Source: Agapanthus africanus (taxonomy: Eukaryota; Streptophyta; Magnoliopsida; Asparagales; Amaryllidaceae). Taken from it: 64,000 nucleotides of DNA. The stretch's first letter is position 1, and each line of letters begins with the position of its first letter. A program made the position numbers and the translations under genes. The notes under the pieces are model-generated. The model saw only the letters and a program-made list of their open reading frames with translations. It had not been told where the DNA came from and did not search any database. Below are positions 34,031-45,830 of the stretch, in pieces. Where the stretch lies: positions 770,490,809 to 770,554,808 of the forward strand of contig CM057339.1 of the NCBI GenBank assembly GCA_030015575.1, read 5' to 3'.

Positions 34031-36600
34031 ATTTGGAGAGGTGGCAAAGAATTATACGGTTATAGTTGTGAATCTGGATAATGGAAGAGGCATTGCTAAG
34101 AATACCAGGATACCCCATCGAAACATTTCAATGTTTTAATTCAACTGTGTACTATTAAAAGAAAACTGATTTCCCGATTAGACACTTGCTCCAGGGTATG
34201 TATTTATCAGGTTTGATTCTCACATCTGAATGGTTTTACAGATGATGAGTGGGAGTAAGTTATTGGGAATTGGGTGATCATCCTCATTATATCGGGATTC
34301 GTTGTAATCGGTGATATTTGAGGGGATCATCTGGCCTGTTTGCCGGTCGGCAAATATTTGGTTTTGAATATCCGCTGTTGTGCACCAATTTCAAATTGAT
34401 ATATCTGTACGTCTATTTTCATAGAGTGAGATATACCTTTTGATATTATGTCGATGACATTTACCTATATCAGTGGATGGTTAGGTAAGGAGCATTAAAC
34501 AGCGGTGTAATTCTTCTTAACCATAAGTACAGTTTTCAACCTACGACACACAGTGAAAGAGTTGTTAGACTCAGCGGACTTATACAGAGTATTGTATGTT
34601 GTCCAGTGTCCATTAGGACAGAGGGGTTGGTCCTCTTACCATATTCTGTTTACTTTTAACTTCTCTAGTTCTTAGACATGTGTTTCGTAGAAACACAGGG
34701 TCTAAGTTCTGAGGAGTTATAGGTATTTGAATAGAGTAGAGAACCAAGTGTAGCAAGTATCGGGATTCTTCAAAGTGATCGAAGATGTAGATACTTGTGT
34801 ATGGTATTCAGTTGATAGTAATGATAAAGAGAAATTGCTTCTCTTTCAGGTTACCCATAATTGGAAGCATTCCTAAGTTGAGTAACGCTGATCGGCCTCT
34901 CTCCATTTAGTTGACATGCACTGAAGACAGCTGCATGATTTGAATCTAGTTAAATTAAATCAGTGCCTCTGGTTCTATATTGGATATAGAACAGTTCATA
35001 TCTTAACGATGTTAAGGTACGGGGAGTTGTCCGGCTTATGATTAAAACCAGACACTGGACAACTCAAGGCACGTTTCTGTAATGGCTATTTGTGGGTTGA
35101 CCCAGGCTATGACGAGGGTTGATTTTCTACCATTTGGCAGATCAATAGAAATATTGTTCTAGACTCGCCACAGTTTTATTAAAAATGGATTTTTTCAAAA
35201 ACAGAAGTGGGAGTATGGTAGAACTGGAAGTGATTCCAGAACCGCAAACGATTACTGAAGATTTGATAAGGAACCTAAAGATTCAATCTGATTTGACATT
35301 CCATTGGCCACTCCGCAGATAAGGTGGGTAACTTCAGGCACCCGAGAGGTACTCCGGTAGCCTCAAGGACGGTGACAGGGAAGTTCTTGTTTACCCACAC
35401 TTGCCATTGCTGTTGTTCCAGGCTGCGAGACCCGGTGGGAGGATGAGTATAGCGTCGTTCTAAACTAGCTTTAGAAGTGCACATCTATATGACTCTGCCA
35501 GAGGGTTGTCGTAGTCAGTGGGAGCAGCGGAAGCATTGGTGGACATCAGGCTTATGTCTATTTATAGACTAAAGCAGATGTAGCGGAGATAGATCATCTA
35601 TTTCTGATGTGACAGTCATAGGTTTGACGTCATCAGAATAGGAGATGGATCTGTTGAGAAGGTAGTAGGGTGTGATATCCGGGTTTTGGATGACATACAC
35701 AAAGTTGGAAGTGACATTCCTATTCTACGATCGGTTATACTTTGGTCGTCACACAGTGGTTTCTCCACATGGGACTTGGACATTATATCAGACATACTGG
35801 TTACTAGATCTATGGTTTTAGATCTAGATTTGGGTGGTTTCCCAATCAGGGTACTTAGACAGCATTCTAAGAGTATTTAGAATGGACGACTCCTGGCACG
35901 GTAGTGTACCTGCGGGTGATGGAGTCACCCTCTCTAAAGGTGTCTTATAGACTAAAGTAGAGAGGGATGTGCATGATTGGCAGATCACTTGCTTAGGCAA
36001 TTGAGTCAATCATGAGATGTCAAGTACCACACCAGATGTTGTTCTTGCAGTAGATGCAATAAGTTGATATTGATCCAATCCTGGAGAAACAGTCGGAAGC
36101 AGTTTTAGAACATAAGTGGCTGTTCTAGGGATATGATAACGAAAGCCTCTTTCGGGAGACAATTATCATTCCAGGCTTCCAAGGTGACATGGACGACAAG
36201 GAGGTTGTCAGAGTTATAGTTTTCCTTCTGACGAGGGGCAGTATTTTGGACAGGTGGTCCAAGGCAATACTGAGGGAGGCATGGCGCAGGATACTGATTA
36301 GATTCAGTTGACGATACAGTCTAAGAAGTTTGGATTTGGAGTTCACTTATGAGCTAGGTCCCATCAGACATCCAGACACTCTAAGGCAGGTATTGCTCAT
36401 TTCGGGAGATGGCTTTCTCCGCGAACTTGAGATATAGAGAGACATAGAAAGAAACATCTAGGCGGATCCACTCACTGAGGCTATTCCTCGACCGCAATAG
36501 TTTTACAAACGGGATTTGTGAGACTGGCTAGTAGAGGAGTTGGGTGTTCGGTATCACACGGGCTGTGAGTATGCGACATCGCAATAATTAGCCTTGAGTA
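34030..36600 (+). pseudogene. Deeply decayed copia pol traces in element D
   Basis: Only traces. Near 35010-35060 a stretch resembles the copia integrase block around W-G-C-x-A-Y and K-P-D. Near 36170-36240 GDMDDKE followed by VFLL resembles the RNase H block (G-D-x-D-D-R-K-S-T-S-G-Y-x-F-L-L) in the order expected. Near 36560-36600 the ending looks like the C-terminus just before the polypurine tract. Very many breaks; nothing here could be a working protein. Confidence 0.55.
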
Positions 36601-36612
36601 CAAGTGGGAGAT
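36601..36612 (+). promoter_or_regulatory. Polypurine tract of element D
   Basis: CAAGTGGGAGAT directly before TGTTGGAG, the typical plant copia arrangement. Confidence 0.93.
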
Positions 36613-38890
36613 TGTTGGAGATAGTGCCCTCAGAGTCAATTATTGGATCACAGGCACGTGATTGCAATGATTGAGGGAGGACCTATCCCGGTAGGACAGT
36701 CTTACTCGAGATGATAGTATGCTATCTGGTTTACCTTTATCATCGTGTACTGCTTTAGGCGACCTGACATGTCGCTATTGCACGTTGATAGAGCCCCTAG
36801 GATTCTTGCTTGACTGCCAGCAGTATGAGGGTGATCATATAAGTGAGAGCTGGAGTCTATAAGCACATCCTTAAAAGGTCCCTAGTCGTAGGAGTTTCGA
36901 GACAGGGCATCGATTCTCCAGAGTAGACCAGTGTATACAGTCGAGACCCCGACGAGGGGCGGTGGCCGGTCTCACAAGCCACTGGTGTCAGTTGGTTCAC
37001 CTAAGATGTATACAGGTGCTCATTGGGTTATGAGTACACCGGACAGGACTCGCCGGGAACCTGCTAGTTGGGATTATACCAGACGTCAGATAGCAGTTCC
37101 CTGGTGACATGTGTACAGGTTAGTTCATCGACCTGAGATCGTCATTTTTCTCGTGTGAGTTCCCACTGTACTTTGATTACTACCCTACCACGGCTCAAAG
37201 GAGTCGTGCAAATAGGTTTTAGTTGGGTACAGTCCCGAGCCACATGGAGGCAGTGAGCGGATCTGCAGGGGTTCGTCTCTCCCGGTATTGGGGGTGAGGT
37301 CGCGCTGTGTCTAGGAGAGCCAGAACATGAAAAGTCCTTGGCCAAGGCAGGAGATTTGCTGGTAGGTATTCCAGTAGTATCTCAGGGTGTTCTGGGCTGC
37401 ACTCCGACACGACTTGTACCGCTTTTGGGGGTCTGACTTTTACCAACCCCCTAGGCCCGACATGCGATGCTCATAGAAGAACGGACCGGACTGTACGGAT
37501 ATTGTCACTGACAGGCTCAGTAGGGTGTCAGGATGAGTTCGCTCATCGACATCCCTTTTGGTCAATAGCTGGTGGCCCGTCACGTATTGGCTTATACCTC
37601 TGACGTGCTAGTGGTTAAATCCACAGCCATAGTATTGACGAGTCTTTAGAGTCCACCACACTTACAGTTACTCAAGCTTTCGGGCGAAACGCTGTAGAGG
37701 CCGTATGGAGATATGGCAGGGTCCGATCAGATACGTGCGGTATTGCACGGATCAGGATCGGACGGTTTGTATTAGAGGCTGTATGGAGATATGGCAGGGT
37801 CCGATCAGATACGTGCGGTATTGCACGGATCAGGATCAGACGGTTTGTACTAGTGGCCGTATGGTTATATGGCAAGGTTCGATCAAATACGTGCGGTATT
37901 GCACGGATCAGGATCGGACGGATATTACTAGCCGGCTTTAGTTTAAGCCGGATCCTAGTATAGTACAATGTAGATTTTGTCTCATTGCATTTGTATCCGG
38001 ACGGAATACAGATGCGGGTGTGTATGCACAGTATCGGGGTTTTCCTGTAATTTATTACGGGACCAGTTTTCTGGAGTTGCCAGTTTGCATTCCGTTCCGG
38101 CCGGTTTTCCTTTGTTCTTTCCCGGCCGGACTTTTTCGATGGAGGGTGTTATTTGCAAGTTTGCAAATAACACTTTGTGGAGGGGTTTATTGCATAAGGA
38201 TTGATTATGAAAGCATCTTTGCTTTTCATGCATTTATTGTGAAGTGAATGGATTTGATATGGATTTGAGTTTTGTGATCATTATGTTTAGGATGTGGTTA
38301 CCCCTTGCTTTTTCCCTACCATCACCTCCCTCTTGCTTTATGTTTTCACCCCACCACCATTTCCCACTAGAGGAGGCCGGCCACATTTTTGGGGAGAGAG
38401 GGAAAATGAGAGGGTTTCATTTTTGATAAGGAAATTTTGTTCATCTCATATCTCATGCTACAAAATTCTAGCTCCACTTGAAAATTCCATTCCTCCATCA
38501 AGGCAACTATAAACCCCAAATGAGACTAGCATGATCTACACCATATTCTACAGCAAATCTTGGGCGCGTCGGCTAGCCAACTTCGCGCCCGAGTTGCCTC
38601 GGTATTGAGGTGGGAGCCCGTATAAGTACCCGGCTTCGTGGTGCCCTTTCCGACGAGGAGGAGACGGACGGAGATCCCGCGAGGAGATCGGAGTGGAGAT
38701 GAAGACCGGAGGACTCGAATCAGTCGGTACATCTCTTCCCTTTCTTGTAGTTGCTAGATCTAGTTTAATGGCCCGATCCGGGGTTTAGTGCGCGGTGGTG
38801 CCGGTTTGCTAAGTCCGCAAAATTAAAGTTTATCACCGCTTCCGCATTCCGGCGTCGGATTGACGTCCGGGGCGCCGCCGTGAACTTACA
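36613..38890 (+). repeat. 3' LTR of element D (2278 bp)
   Basis: Same length as the 5' LTR and about 99% identical by eye; most differences are transitions. Followed by the AGCTG target duplication at 38891-38895. Confidence 0.97.
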
Positions 38891-38895
38891 AGCTG

Positions 38896-41405
38896 GTCAC
38901 CAGGCTGAACCCCGAAAGGCTGTCAGGACGCCCACCTCAACGGCCCCCTCAACCTCCATGGCTCATAAAAGGAGGAGGCCAGAGAAGACCCCCCAACGTG
39001 CAACGACGGCTAAAAGCACTGAGCCCAGACGCCCTAAGTCTGGGGGCATGATGGTCCACACCGTATACATGGCCTCTGGAAAGGAGGAGAGCCGCACTTC
39101 TACAGGCCACCGACCACTTACCCGATCCGTGACGAAAGCCCAGGAGCAGCAACAAAAGCTCCAAGAAATGATGAATGCTATGGCCGCACTTACCGGGCCA
39201 AAAGAAAACCCAGAAACGTCCTCAGACGCGCGCCAAGAAGAAGAAACCGACGCTGAATTCCTTCGCCGGATACTGGAGAAAAAGGACAAAGAGGCTGCTG
39301 AACAAACAGCCAACATACAACGTATGGGCCTTCTCTTCCAAGATATGATAGGAATGATGATCCAGCAGGACTTGCCCGCCGAAGATCCCCCAATCGTTCT
39401 TGAAGACGACTGAGGAGAAACGTCGAATCCACTGCCGGCCCTCTCAACGGCCAAGGAGGAGGCAATCTCTAAGGCGGACTTGGCTGACTACATAGCCCAG
39501 CAAATCCGGGTCCATCATGCGACTGAGGCAGCTGGTCAAGTCGTGAAAACGGGGCGGCCGTATCCAAGCTGGTACGACCAAATTAAATACCCGCAAGGCT
39601 ATACGATACCAAAATTCCACGTGTACAAGGGGACCGGCAATCCCCATCAACATGTCGCCCAGTTCCGGGCCCTCTGCGGTAACACCGGCGGTGATGATAA
39701 ACTGTTGCTCCGCCAGTTCGTAGGTAGCTTATCAGAAACAGCGTTCGAATGGTATTCGGAACTCCCGAACGATTCTATCAAAACGTTCGCTGAAATGGAG
39801 CTGCTATTCACTCAGCGATTCGCGAGCGCCAGCGAACGCACTCCAATAACTGCTTTGATTAACGCCAGGGTCAAACCAGGCGAAACCTGGGTCCAGTATG
39901 CTATACGTTGGCGGAACTTGTGGTCGAGATGCGAGCAACGCATTGAGGAGGCACCTGCAGTGAGCATGTTCGTGGGAACCCTAGACCCCCACGCAACTAT
40001 CTCCCAGTTTATGATGTTCTTTAAGCCAACCACATTCCAGGCTTTAATCGACAAGTTGGCTCAGATGGACCAGATGGGTCATAGACCACCTCCCCCGAAG
40101 TCGGAACCTCGGAATGATAAGGGTAAAGGAAGGGCAACCTTCGTCGCAAATGCCCAACAGCAACCTAACGCCCCGAAACCGGCAGATCAATTGGAAGAAA
40201 GACGCCGGTATTATAATGAGAAGATGAAACGTCCCTACTCGTTCCCACGAGACAAGACGAAACGGTTATTCGAGCTGGCAATACGCAACAGACTTATAAG
40301 CCTACCGAATCTAAGGCGACCGCCACAACCCACCGAGGTGAATAACCCTAGCTATTGCCCTTACCATCAAACGGTAAGTCATCCGATTGAAGATTGCTTC
40401 GTCTTCAAAGGATGTATTGAAGATCAATACCTCCAGGGGAAGTTTGTACTGTCCAAGAAGTGGAAGGTGAGCCCACCACAGCCGCATACTCCTAAGAAAA
40501 CAGATACATTGGGGGCAACCTGCTCCTTTATTGAAGAACCTCCATGGGAGGTCGTGCTATCAACGAAAACCAAAAGAATGCTGAGAGACCTTCACGCGTG
40601 CCCTGCGATCGAATGGAAAGACCCTCTTGAACCTCAAATTATCGAGGGGATGTTGAAGCCCCGCACAACTACGAAGGCTCGTGATAAGGGCCCAAATACT
40701 CACGCCCAACCGTCAAAATCTTCGAAGAAAAAGAAGAAGAAATCCAAGAAGCCCGCGAAGCTTGGAGACGAGCACACGAACTTGCAGAAGCAAATCGACG
40801 CGCTGGAAGAGTATAATCAAAAGGCGCGAACTCCTGTAACATTGCAAGAGTTCCTCAACCACATCTTTCAAGAGGGAGATGATGAAGAGAGCTCATCGGA
40901 TGAACCCGAAGAGTATGTGGCGAGTTGTAACGTAATCTCCCACTCGTTTACCGATGATGAGAAAACTCCTAGCACTAAGAAGCTGGAGGCAGAACCTGAG
41001 CGTGCATGGCTGACAAATGAAATGATCAATGCCTTTCTAGATGAGATTCGTCTAAAAAGTAAAGCGGATCAGGAGCGTGAGATGGCAACGTCAGAAGGAA
41101 CCAAATGCAGGCGACTGAATGAAAGAGTTGAACTACCCCCGCCAGATCAAAAGGCATCCGAAGTAGACAAGAAGATATTCAAGACGAGGAAAAGGTTCGC
41201 CAAAGCCATGTCAATGGGAATGAAGCTACCACCCTCGGAAGGAAATACACACGATGGGGCGGAGAGGCACCCTAATTATTGCGCATATCATCGGAGAATC
41301 TCACACCCCACGGAGGAGTGCGACGCCTTTAAAATATGGTGGCAAGGATATGTTACTCGTCAGCAACATTTTAAGCGCATGAAACGCAAGAGCCGTCGGG
41401 AGTGA
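38896..41405 (+). pseudogene. Gag region of element C
   Basis: Order of parts: a basic/proline-rich start; KSGGMMVHTVYM; a coiled-coil-like block (Q-E-Q-Q-Q-K-L-Q); the capsid-like core with GRPYPSWYDQIKYPQGY, VYKGTGNPHQHVAQF, F-V-G-S-L-S-E-T-A-F-E-W-Y and F-T-Q-R-F (39540-39830), typical of plant Ty3 retrotransposon gag; a Y-S-F-P-R-D-K module; and two C-x2-H-x4-H-x4-C knuckles near 40356 (Y-C-P-Y-H) and 41277 (Y-C-A-Y-H). A lysine-rich tract near 40728-40755 and an acidic tract near 40880 separate them. Mostly open with a few breaks. The protein would form the particle and bind element RNA. Confidence 0.88.
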
Positions 41406-43950
41406 AGAAGTACTGTCGAAGGGCACAACAGAACTACTGGCAACTGTTACATGGTTAACGCCGGGGGGTCACAAGTTCTCACCTTTGGGAGCGACTCTGA
41501 TGAAGAAATGGCTCTGGGCCCTCTCTTTAAAGAATCCGTTTTAGGGAAAGAGGAGGAATCGGAGGCCTGCGAGAACATCCAGCTGCGCAATCACACACTC
41601 CCAGAAAAGAATCTCGGGCCCGTAAGTAGAAAAGATAAGGGAAAGGAAAAGGCCACTGAAGATATCACTTTAGATGACCAAGTCATGAAAGAACTGGCTG
41701 CCAAAGACCCTCCTAGGAGGAGTAAAGTGGACTATAACATCCTCGCGCACCTAAGGAAGCTACCTTCTCAGCTTAGCATTCTCGACGCCCTCCTATTATC
41801 AAAAGAAGCGCGAGACTCACTAATTAAGGCATTACAAGAACCTGAACAATTCCAAGCCTTCCTCGCCACTGAAAAGATGAAGGATGAACTGGAGGAAGTG
41901 CATACAGCCGATATCACTTTCGGTGATGAAGACCTCCTTCTCGGGACGTGCGACCATAACCGTCCCCTATATGTCTCCGGATACTGCCATGATATCAAGA
42001 TAGGCAAGATCCTGGTGGATAATGGATCCTCCGTCAATCTCCTTAATGTTCGGGTGTTGAAGGAAATCTGCATGAGTGTGCAACATCTCGCTCGTGACAA
42101 AATTACTATCTCCGGTTTCGATTCACAATCGTCACGGACTCTCGGATCTGTGATACTAACATTACGCTTTGGACTTCTCGTCACAGACATCAAATTCCAT
42201 GTCATTGACGCCAAGACCTGCTACAACGCCTTGCTCGGCCATCCTTGGCTACACGAGTACAACATCATCCCTTCTACACAACATCAGTGTATGAAGTACT
42301 GTAAAGATGGTTTCGAGTATACTGTAACAGGCGAGTTGAACCCATTTTCCGTGAACGAAGTCCGCAAATACGAGGATGCGAAATACTTTTTGCCAGATTT
42401 CGAGGATACAGAAAGGTGTCGCAACCCGGAGAACAAAGCCGCCGCCACTATCCCTGTTTTCGGGAGCGATACCGAAGAAGAGGAAGAGATAGTTTATGCA
42501 GGGCCATCTCGACGCAGCAACCCGGGAACGTCCGCCCCCATTTTGGTCTTCGGAAGTGACTCGGAAGATGAGGTTAATGCCGTGTTCTCCAATCGGCTGC
42601 CGATACAAGCACCCCTTTGCGATGACCATAGTTTGCAAATCACCATGGTACCGCGAGAACACTACAAGGATCTCGACACGCTTCAAGCTCACAATGTGCA
42701 GGACCTGCAAACATTTTACATCCCTCCCAGGCAAAGGGGTGAGAAGGTGATCCTATTCTACCGATCCTCAGAGTCGAAAATAGAGAAAGAGATCTGGCAT
42801 GGCGCGGATGCTACATGCGACAGACTCCAACCCATCCGTCTGCCAAGATACTATACAAATGGATTAAAGAAGCTATTGAAGCGCCAAGGAGTACCCTTAA
42901 AACAGACTGTTCGGCAGGCTCGGTTCTACAACAATATTTGGGATGTCCCTGGGACTCAGCGCAAATTGCCCAACGGGAAAATGGAAACACTCGGGCTTGG
43001 ATACGCGAGAGCGGGAAAACGGGAACGGGTCCACAGTAACTACGCCATATACACCTTTGATGAAGAAGAGGACGCCCTGTCAGGTGATGCCAACCCCTCG
43101 TCAAAATTACACCCCGCGATCAAAACGCCGAGTCCGTCGTTTGGAGAACGAACGGACAAGCCTATCAGGAAAATGGGTCCGAAAGCTCAGGAAAACCACA
43201 ACCGCGAAATGGCCATCTACGAGAAGGCCAGGACGCAACGCCTATTTCAACAGGCTCCAAAAGACAAAGATGCTCATCTTTGTCAACCCGTTGTGCGAAA
43301 GGCCCGATGCGGAGACGGAAATAAATTAAGAAGCGGGAAGAGGAGCCGACAACAACGACGCAGGATTAGAGGGTTACGGGTACTGCGCGGCTCGGATTCG
43401 TCCCTCATGGAAAAGATGAGTCGAGCGTATTCCTTCCCCCGAGACAAGACGGAGAAGTTACTCAAGCTCGCTTTAAAACATCAAATGATCGCGCTTCCAG
43501 AGTCTAGACACCCTGAGCAATCTAACAAGGCTTCTCGTTTGAGCTATTGCTCTTATCACCGAGCCATAGGACATCCTACCGAAGACTGCTTCACTTTCAA
43601 GAACTGGGTCGAGGACCAGTACCAACGGGGCAGATTCGCTTTATCCAACGGCTGGAGGGTAACGCCGCCACAAAAGCATGAACCCAAGGCCGCAAGAGCA
43701 AAACCGGATCCACCTCAGTCCTGGGAGCGGATTCGCACCTGTTATACGATTACGATATTAAAAGAAGAGCGCGAGAACATGGATGACTTTCCCCAGTGCT
43801 TTGAGAACAGCGACGACGAGGTGATCTCAGAATTTCCGCCAGCTCCGAGAGAACTGGAAGATGGTATACATACTACGGCGGATAACCTCAGGAAGATTGA
43901 GTTGGGATCGGCAGATGACCCGCGACCGACATTTGTCAGCGAGCTACTCT
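41406..43950 (+). pseudogene. Protease region and linker of element C
   Basis: A retroviral-type aspartic protease lies near 41880-42300: active-site motif VDNGSSVNLL, then F-D-S-Q-S-S-R-T-L-G and the A-L-L-G-H-P-W-L flap-side block. D-N-G-S-S in place of D-S/T-G is common in the Tat lineage. Acidic repeats FGSDS/T(E/D)EE occur three times (about 41484, 42460, 42550). Between protease and RT, at about 43410-43690, sits a second copy of the Y-S-F-P-R-D-K plus knuckle module (Y-C-S-Y-H) that gag also has. Confidence 0.85.
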
Positions 43951-45380
43951 CTGAAGAAAAGGTGGCCGCGTTAAAGAACGTGCTTCTACGGCATAAAGAC
44001 TGCTTCGCGTGGAACTACTCTGAGATGCCAGGATTAGATCCGGAGGTTGCCGTGCATAAATTAGCAATATCCCCGGATATCAAGCCAGTCAAGCAAGCGC
44101 CAAGAAGGATGCGACTCGAGCTTGAGATGAGCATCAACGCCGAAGTCAAGAAGCTGATCGATTCTGGATTTATTCAAGAAGTCCAATATCCCGATTGGAT
44201 CGCCAATATCGTCCCGGTAATGAAAAAGAATGGGACAGTACGCATATGTGTGGATTTCAGGGATCTCAATAAAGCCTGTCCAAAGGATGATTTCCCAGTA
44301 CCGGTAACCGAGCTGATGATAGATAACACGTCCACTCATGAGGTTTTCTCCTTTATGGACGGTTCGTCAGGATACAATCAGATAAAGATGCATCCCGAAG
44401 ACCAGAAGCACACCGCTTTCCGGACCCCTTTGGGTATATTCTGCTATAGGGTTATGCCCTTTGGTCTAAAGAACGTGGGCGCTACCTATCAAAGGGCCAT
44501 GACAAAGATCTTCGACGACCTCATACATGACATCGTCGAGTGCTATATCGATGACCTCGTAGTAAAGAGCGTGTCATACGAAGATCATCTAAAACATCTG
44601 GAGACTGTATTTCAACGCCTTCGGCAATACAATTTGAAAATGAATCCCCTCAAATGCGCGTTTGGAGTCTCCTCGGGCAAATTCATGGGATTCATCGTTC
44701 GACACCGAGGAATTGAAATAGATCCATCAAAGATTAAAGCGATCATGGAAATGCCTCCGCCAAGAACTCTCAAACAGTTGCGGTCTCTCCAAGGGAAGCT
44801 CGCATACATCCGGCGATTTATCGCCAATCTTTCCGGCAAATGCCGTCCTTACAGCCACCTGATAAAAAAGGGAACTCCGTTCGTTTGGGATCACAAATGC
44901 CAAGGTGCACTAGACGAGATCAAGCAATACCTGCAGAACCCTCTGGTGTTGGCCGCGCCGGTCAAAGGAAAACCCCTCATTCTTTATACAACCGCCCTCG
45001 AAGGTTCCTTGGGCGCATTATGGGCGTAAGAGAACGATCAGGGAAAAGAGAGAGCACTCTACTACTTAAGTCGAGTTCTGCTGGGGTCAGAAAGCAACTA
45101 CTCTCCCATTGAAAAACATTGCTTGGCATTGATCTTCGCGATAACAAAGCTCAGGCACTATGCGTTGGCGCATGAAGTCCGTCTCATTTCAAAGGTGGAC
45201 CCCCTTAAATACTTGATGTCGAAAGCCATATTGACGGGACGACTCGCTAAATGGGCCCTACTCTTGATGGTGTTCTCGGTAACGTATCAACCTCTCAAGG
45301 CAGTAAAAGGCCAAGCCATTGCCGATTTCCTCGCCGAGCACCCGATACCGGCCGATTCTCCTCTGAACTGTGATTTGCCG
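43951..45380 (+). pseudogene. Reverse transcriptase and RNase H region of element C
   Basis: RT motifs in order: R-I-C-V-D-F-R-D-L-N-K (near 44250), S-F-M-D-G-S-S-G-Y-N-Q-I, the T-A-F-R-T-P-x-G block, V-M-P-F-G-L-K-N, and the catalytic CYIDDLVVKS (near 44540). The connection part follows, with L-R-S-L-Q-G-K-L-A-Y-I-R-R-F-I. The Ty3-type RNase H spans about 44960-45350 (S-L-G-A-L, S-P-I-E-K-H-C-L-A-L, then Q-A-I-A-D-F-L-A-E-H-P). It copies element RNA into DNA. Close to whole. Confidence 0.92.
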
Positions 45381-45830
45381 GACGAGCATGCATTTGATGC
45401 GATTAGCGGCGGAAGCACCCGATGGGAACTCTATTTCGATGGAGCGTCCTCCGTAAAGAAACGGAAACAAGGTGTCCCAATGATCAAATCGGGGGTAGGC
45501 CTCGTCTTTGCAACTCCACAAGGAGGGATAATGCGCTTCGCCTTCTCCTTAACAGAGCCGAGGACAAACAATGAAGCTGAATACGAAGCTCTGATAGCAG
45601 GCCTCGAAATCGCCATCGACCTGGGAATTGAAGACCTCCTTATATACGGGGATTCTCAACTGGTTGTTAGTCATGTAAATGGTGATTACCAAACGTGCAA
45701 ACCGGAGTTGGTGAGGTACGGCGAAAAGGTGCAACAACTATTGATCCAAATTCCCTCCTATACTTTGGAGAATATACCGCGCGCGGAAAACAGTAAAGCA
45801 GACGCGTTAGCCAAACTTGCTAAAGAACTG
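45381..45830 (+). pseudogene. Second, archaeal-type RNase H domain of element C
   Basis: W-E-L-Y-F-D-G-A-S-S, then S-G-V-G-L-V-F, the N-N-E-A-E-Y-E-A-L block (45570-45600), Y-G-D-S-Q-L-V-V-S and E-N-S-K-A-D-A-L-A-K-L. D, E, D and the last D fit the RNase H catalytic set. An extra RNase H of this kind after the Ty3-type one is a known trait of the plant Tat lineage and is the main reason for that assignment. Confidence 0.93.

Larger units (their letters stand above)
28607..38890 (+). mobile_element. Element D: Ty1/copia (Angela/TAR-like), innermost and youngest
   Basis: 10284 bp. LTRs of exactly 2278 bp each (28607-30884 and 36613-38890), a canonical primer-binding site and polypurine tract, and exact AGCTG duplications. 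By eye 22 substitutions and no indels separate the LTRs (about 1%), so the insertion is a few hundred thousand years old at 1.3e-8 per site per year. The 5.7-kb interior is deeply decayed: only traces of copia pol can be made out and no long frame remains. It belongs to the same broad family as A, with a similar leader. Confidence 0.95.

Noticed and set aside
38963-39454. 163-residue minus-strand frame
   Set aside because: Shadow of the gag region of C.
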